Shown: positions 25,601-26,229 of the stretch, in pieces
Position numbering within the stretch: position 1 is the stretch's first letter
How the letters are laid out: each line of letters opens with the position of its first letter
Assembly: GCA_026398575.1 (NCBI GenBank)
Contig: JAPLSP010000041.1
Span: 1-26,229 of the forward strand
Source of the DNA: Candidatus Sumerlaeota bacterium
GTDB lineage: Bacteria; Sumerlaeota; Sumerlaeia; JADFCT01
DNA length: 26,229 nucleotides
Reading direction: 5' to 3'
The notes under the pieces: generated by a model
Seen by the model: the letters and a program-made list of their open reading frames with translations, nothing else
What the model was told of the DNA's origin: nothing
Database searches by the model: none
Translations under genes and position numbers: made by a program

Positions 25601-26229
25601 CGCCATGAGGCGACGCGGGCGGCGGCAAGTTGGAAACAATGCGCCCCGAATTGATATTGAAGCCCGATCCGGCCCGGAGGAGTTTCGAGGGTGTAGCTTC
25701 CCGCCATGAAGGCGCAATCGCCGCTCTGCAATGTGCCCTTCTTGACGAGGAGATCGTGAATCGTGACATGGTTATCAACGCCCGAATAGCCCGAATTGCC
25801 GAGCGACATGCGGCTCTCCGCCGTGCCATGGATCGCGCCGTCCCAGAGTCCGCCGTTTCCAAGCGCGAGGCTGGGGCCGATCTGAATTTGTCCGCTGTCG
25901 AACGAGACTTGCGAAGCATTGGCCTGAAGGCCGCTCAGCGCAAAGGTCGTGGCGTCGGCCAGCCCCGTTATGGCGCAATCGCCGAACAGGATTTTCGTAT
26001 CGGTGATCGAAGCGCCGGAGAATGCCGTGGCCAGCCCCCCGGCGCACGTCAAGGCGCCGGCGGCATGGAAGGTTTTATCCGGCAGAATCCACAGATCATG
26101 CAGCGGGTCCAGTGCGAGCTCGGCATTGAGCGAGATCGTCGCGGAGGCGACGTCCAGGCGGTCCGCAATAGAATTGAATGAAATCGCATTGAGCGTCATC
26201 GGCCTGCCGTCCACGATAAAGGTTCCGCC
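16630..26229 (-). CDS. Giant modular extracellular protein with dockerin-type C-terminus (5' partial)
   Basis: More than 3190 residues; the frame is still open at 26229, so the N-terminus and any signal peptide lie outside. From N to C: about 550 residues of beta-rich repeats (ISGVTNVSIK, VGGFSFTNIKYI), possibly beta-helical. Next is a long unrecognised beta-rich domain ending in a Cys/Trp cluster (about 23008-23107), then FN3 and cadherin/Ig-like modules (PPIFTSTPGRTAVYGSEYQY). Three FN3-like modules end in LTDGQTYWYR or variants (20380-20650, 19215-19470, 17740-17990). Each is followed by one or two GALSINGG-type repeats, and the first two also by pairs of Ig-like modules with FSEAVTGF or FSEDVVGL. 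Two or three InlB-B-like repeats follow (16770-17440). The end is a dockerin-type EF-hand loop DVNKDGAIDIAD (16660-16695). Probably a secreted or surface protein with adhesive or structural role; no enzyme domain is recognised. It belongs to the host side of the att site. Confidence 0.85.
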   Translation of the reverse strand, partial: GGTFIVDGRPMTLNAISFNSIADRLDVASATISLNAELALDPLHDLWILPDKTFHAAGALTCAGGLATAFSGASITDTKILFGDCAITGLADATTFALSGLQANASQVSFDSGQIQIGPSLALGNGGLWDGAIHGTAESRMSLGNSGYSGVDNHVTIHDLLVKKGTLQSGDCAFMAGSYTLETPPGRIGLQYQFGAHCFQLAAARVASWRLDNNITGLKFSAPIVSAGAILDLGGGLFTCGGDLQVDFTASQHDKDRIRISSGAVSGAYLDTSVNLSGITLASGGAEECAAGGFTYMGESLAFNKAQFQDTGIHSIDGVKMHLNPQDVAFSDLLISHTAITFANNALGIAIAGASIDIASNGARPKKEASRWELTVKSFSDISGVTNVSIKTLYTDAHDLKCDAGASCDYGGFRVSNLSVGVVNSGLRFASANFSVHDADAAWRVLNLSNCVFSKDGIAIGQAATNFSGGGAINYTLKNIQIHYNDSLEFGSIAPSAQPAHVGGFSFTNIKYIKSAGGLVLSPGVSFKANDLDVKLGGGALNSYGGPSVTATVTYAYDYNTDHGKRIQGAKSFDVSAYYDATGVYVPNGSKFNLLGMEWEVAATRMLDWMKIKDGVEIVSVKSTIESPGLGQFWNAKPDGWTADNKPGGLYLRGVKTLANSRPPLPPKEIQVHHILITGDYYDFLETLQYGQYELAGVKTGFDKFYNQSEDSYVERIPESYSHDWNTGDDTPSHNRELFCPGMIYHVPKHSDAPLKYKAPENTISGRHVHAEKIRNVGWWTIPISNFKLGDMLMRYNENDDILEGETGLWVDLLIVKGGVHAMFEIAEGDLNRLAFDVVFPPLTQPPVAGVPGFFWKRFYGEVDNIQRRTEILNGKEYTPPLTFRGIVGVSGGPVVKLPILKADVPILYIEGYGMFSCDGVVEVGGYTSLLNVIKLGDVKARLTCTGPEKGFLADGVLGVSIWGYDICQAAGAHLKITEQDLDVNARVALAVPAPIPLIGALKFGEVELGVKTHSEPTNDGSLMTRYKITQATLYGYLMLQLFPCLPYCADWDWCHWHGIPYPCCDDWDSWCPPKVRIDWEIGLPQGPFDIHVESDADPVHPWRQAHDRWVAMPPSALPSLAASSGGALSDANANAPAVSAMRMRAMINWNRVSETFRSDPGVTVRHVTVARAALSPSLVNGGLAAAAAFPRAADAPILLSTEEITAGDLTSGTQYFIRLHYENPDGNPAFHLVAPDGSVYTPENSPWVFGEEGRYAYYRANTDARDASYLVPSAQGGVHSVRILYPETLGDYVIEALAPNEPPTLSILNYACDGQTINIQWLGQDAEDNTTVSIFLASRPDKSGALIPLSGEILEDRSGTTGTLAFDLATSPMAAGYYWVAASINDGRHAPLFVFSPQTIYIPDTDAPPIVTGVQVAAINGEVHVVWDRVNDPDILGYTVLWSDQPQSEGYNHSLSAAPSQNWAVLSGLALSQTYRIGVAAIKSTSSSAEARLNMSAVMKQYAQGVLNAPAANAPLIALSGGGSPAAMLDLLDAEQAIAGLWRARASQLKAQTLALGDSQSSIQDSQFTTDLPAWRITSLAQQAIELIKAGRSEQRRRIASAAFDQLLAQSNAPRFSLAVMDDSSTGSQSEMRDVQGAVTNTGAFLLLNENGNNPPIFTSTPGRTAVYGSEYQYAVSAYDPDGDVLGLQLIQQPDGMTITSGGLVTWTPQTGQPNYNIVTIQALDARGAATSQTFDIRVADQPEAKPAKLWFVSKPDLDVLAGTTYTYQIQTAQDGKKTSDSDTYPPNYALLDAPAGIEINLSNGLLTWGTLRPDDIGSCRVTIKAWLPCSKCDPVVAYQTFVLNVKDYVDGALFTNPPVMNAEPLWTAGLQNTVSWSAVDTALSYTVQISAAADFSSGVAAQDTATSALCQAVFESLLDGQTYWYRVRCNFDHDRAGNWSDPVFSTQDATAPEGALSINGGAAFCSDTVVLLSIAASDAGANPSGVTSMSLSNDGFVWSGWQPYAATCDWNLAAGDGLKTVYVSVCDAAGNVLQQDLAAFITLKATPPSVALISLAADPTSAAPILVTADFSEAVTGFDLLRVQAINAVASNLTPVSATRCTFNLQPSRDGAVSAQVTSGACIDAYGNPNAPSNTLDRVYDTTPPTLPMGIALLTANPTHSTSIQFRLKFSEDVVGLGAGDIIVSGTLAAGAITSVQGGLRDYTAVVTVSDPQADGDLFIDIGAGVYDLAGNAFVSDGPSARCIIDHTIPQMHPEPLWTSGTQNTVFWDAGRNATSYVAQIAANAAFAPEMISITLPATTQSVTFENLTDGQTYWYRAAAADTTGTLGEWSAAVFSTQDATPPTGTLAIAAGADFAGTSVVSLALAAYDGGVNPSGVKAVRARNAGDPWSEWTTFTAAMDWALAPGEGAKTVEAQYRDAAGNLSTGTISASVTVDLTPPSGTIAINGGAAYTSATTVSLAISASDAGAAPSGVEAMQFSNDGVIWSAWAPYAAAADYPWALDQGEGLQTVRARFRDRAGNVSQADISAAIILDSAQPAVELTASVSGVTSGGPIQVVARFSEAVSGFTSAAIATSNCAVQGFAAVSSDTYSFLLQPLASGDFMTSIPAGVCTDAAGNVNLASRAIIWTCDQSPPTVIGGIALLTPSPGNFDSIVFCVAFSKPVEGFDASKVIVSASPALGAMNVSLTGDATSATTITITVGDPDASGMVSISLADGLADEVGNPLVNPGPSPACVLDNAAPVIFALPRWTSGTMNTLQWAPTPTAAIYEIQVNDSADFALPLLSADTATSAPSATIQYLTDGQTYWYRVRAKDAWGNPGAWSGATSSTQDASAPTVYLSVNNGAQIIFSEATTLTISSNDGANGSGAEAMRFSLDGISWTEWETYAPYRNWLFSPPNGFKEIFIQVCDRAGNVAGAGAGAQLILTGTVVVDVTPASATWSFTDGDEVMRNGTGASVITSVATGLITLTWDALPGYIAPAPNPTTATLAKDGVTTFTGVYTLIEYTLMAFAMHGSVTRNPDLPTYPQGTTVTLTAMPDANYHFVLWTGDVPPGNETDNPLIVTMDRDRILTATIARDIATVIVQAQPASAPWVFTDGDGAVTSGTGSQNLNGVPTGLVEIVWQLLSGFDLPLTNPMSQSLDRGTTITFTGSYTLPAALLHAFLSGAAGLTSEQREAADVNKDGAIDIADLLALIAHGR
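16660..16695 (-). other. Dockerin/EF-hand calcium-binding loop in the giant protein
   Basis: DVNKDGAIDIAD has D, N, D, D and D at canonical loop positions 1, 3, 5, 9 and 12, followed by LLALIAHG. Only one such loop is visible in the last 45 residues, whereas true type I dockerins have two. It may be a half dockerin or a related terminal sorting/anchoring module. Confidence 0.7.

Noticed and set aside
1..26229. CRISPR arrays or insertion sequences
   Set aside because: No regularly spaced 23-47 bp repeats, transposase motifs or IS-type terminal repeats were seen by eye.

Overview
The window looks like the right-hand end of an integrative genomic island (about 1-16599) plus the flanking chromosome of its bacterial host (16600-26229). 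The junction is a 49-bp 3' fragment of a tRNA-Gly(CCC) gene at 16551-16599. It begins near the anticodon loop, ends in CCA, has no 5' half, and lies just downstream of a tyrosine integrase. This is the usual scar of integration into a tRNA 3' end. The intact tRNA and the left end of the island should lie beyond base 1.

Island layout. Two genes read leftward as a tight operon: a very large DEAD/DEAH helicase with a DUF1998-type C-terminus and a nuclease-fold tail (DruE-like, 1926-7112), overlapping ATGA with an SNF2-family helicase resembling DrmD of DISARM (40-1929). The operon probably continues off the left edge. Diverging from it, behind a good sigma-70-type promoter, is a 775-residue protein I cannot assign (7332-9659). 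It is followed by a long hairpin terminator and TTGTCCCG repeats. Next comes a replication or maintenance block: a small HTH protein (9930-10274) and a DnaB-N/RepA-type ATPase (10290-11849), followed by a strongly palindromic region, two tiny ORFs and an HTH accessory protein (12414-12905). A SLOG-like Rossmann protein (12938-13543, minus) diverges from an Xre regulator (13890-14246), a DUF932 protein (14259-15242) and the integrase (15309-16448).

The most interesting part is the defence-like helicase pair. It combines parts known from Druantia (DruE) and DISARM (DrmD), but no methyltransferase, DrmC or druH is recognisable in the window, and an unknown large protein diverges from it. The replication, HTH and integrase genes form the mobility and maintenance chassis; the SLOG/Xre pair may be a further accessory module.

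The flank carries one giant minus-strand ORF (16630-26229, 5' end outside the window). It encodes a secreted-type, modular protein of more than 3190 residues, with beta-rich N-terminal repeats, fibronectin-III-like and Ig-like modules in a higher-order repeat, InlB-B-like repeats and a C-terminal dockerin-type EF-hand. Such architectures are common in environmental, deep-branching or PVC-like bacteria (for example Planctomycetes, Hydrogenedentota, Sumerlaeota). This taxonomic suggestion is a weak inference from style only. No CRISPR array, rRNA or complete tRNA is visible.
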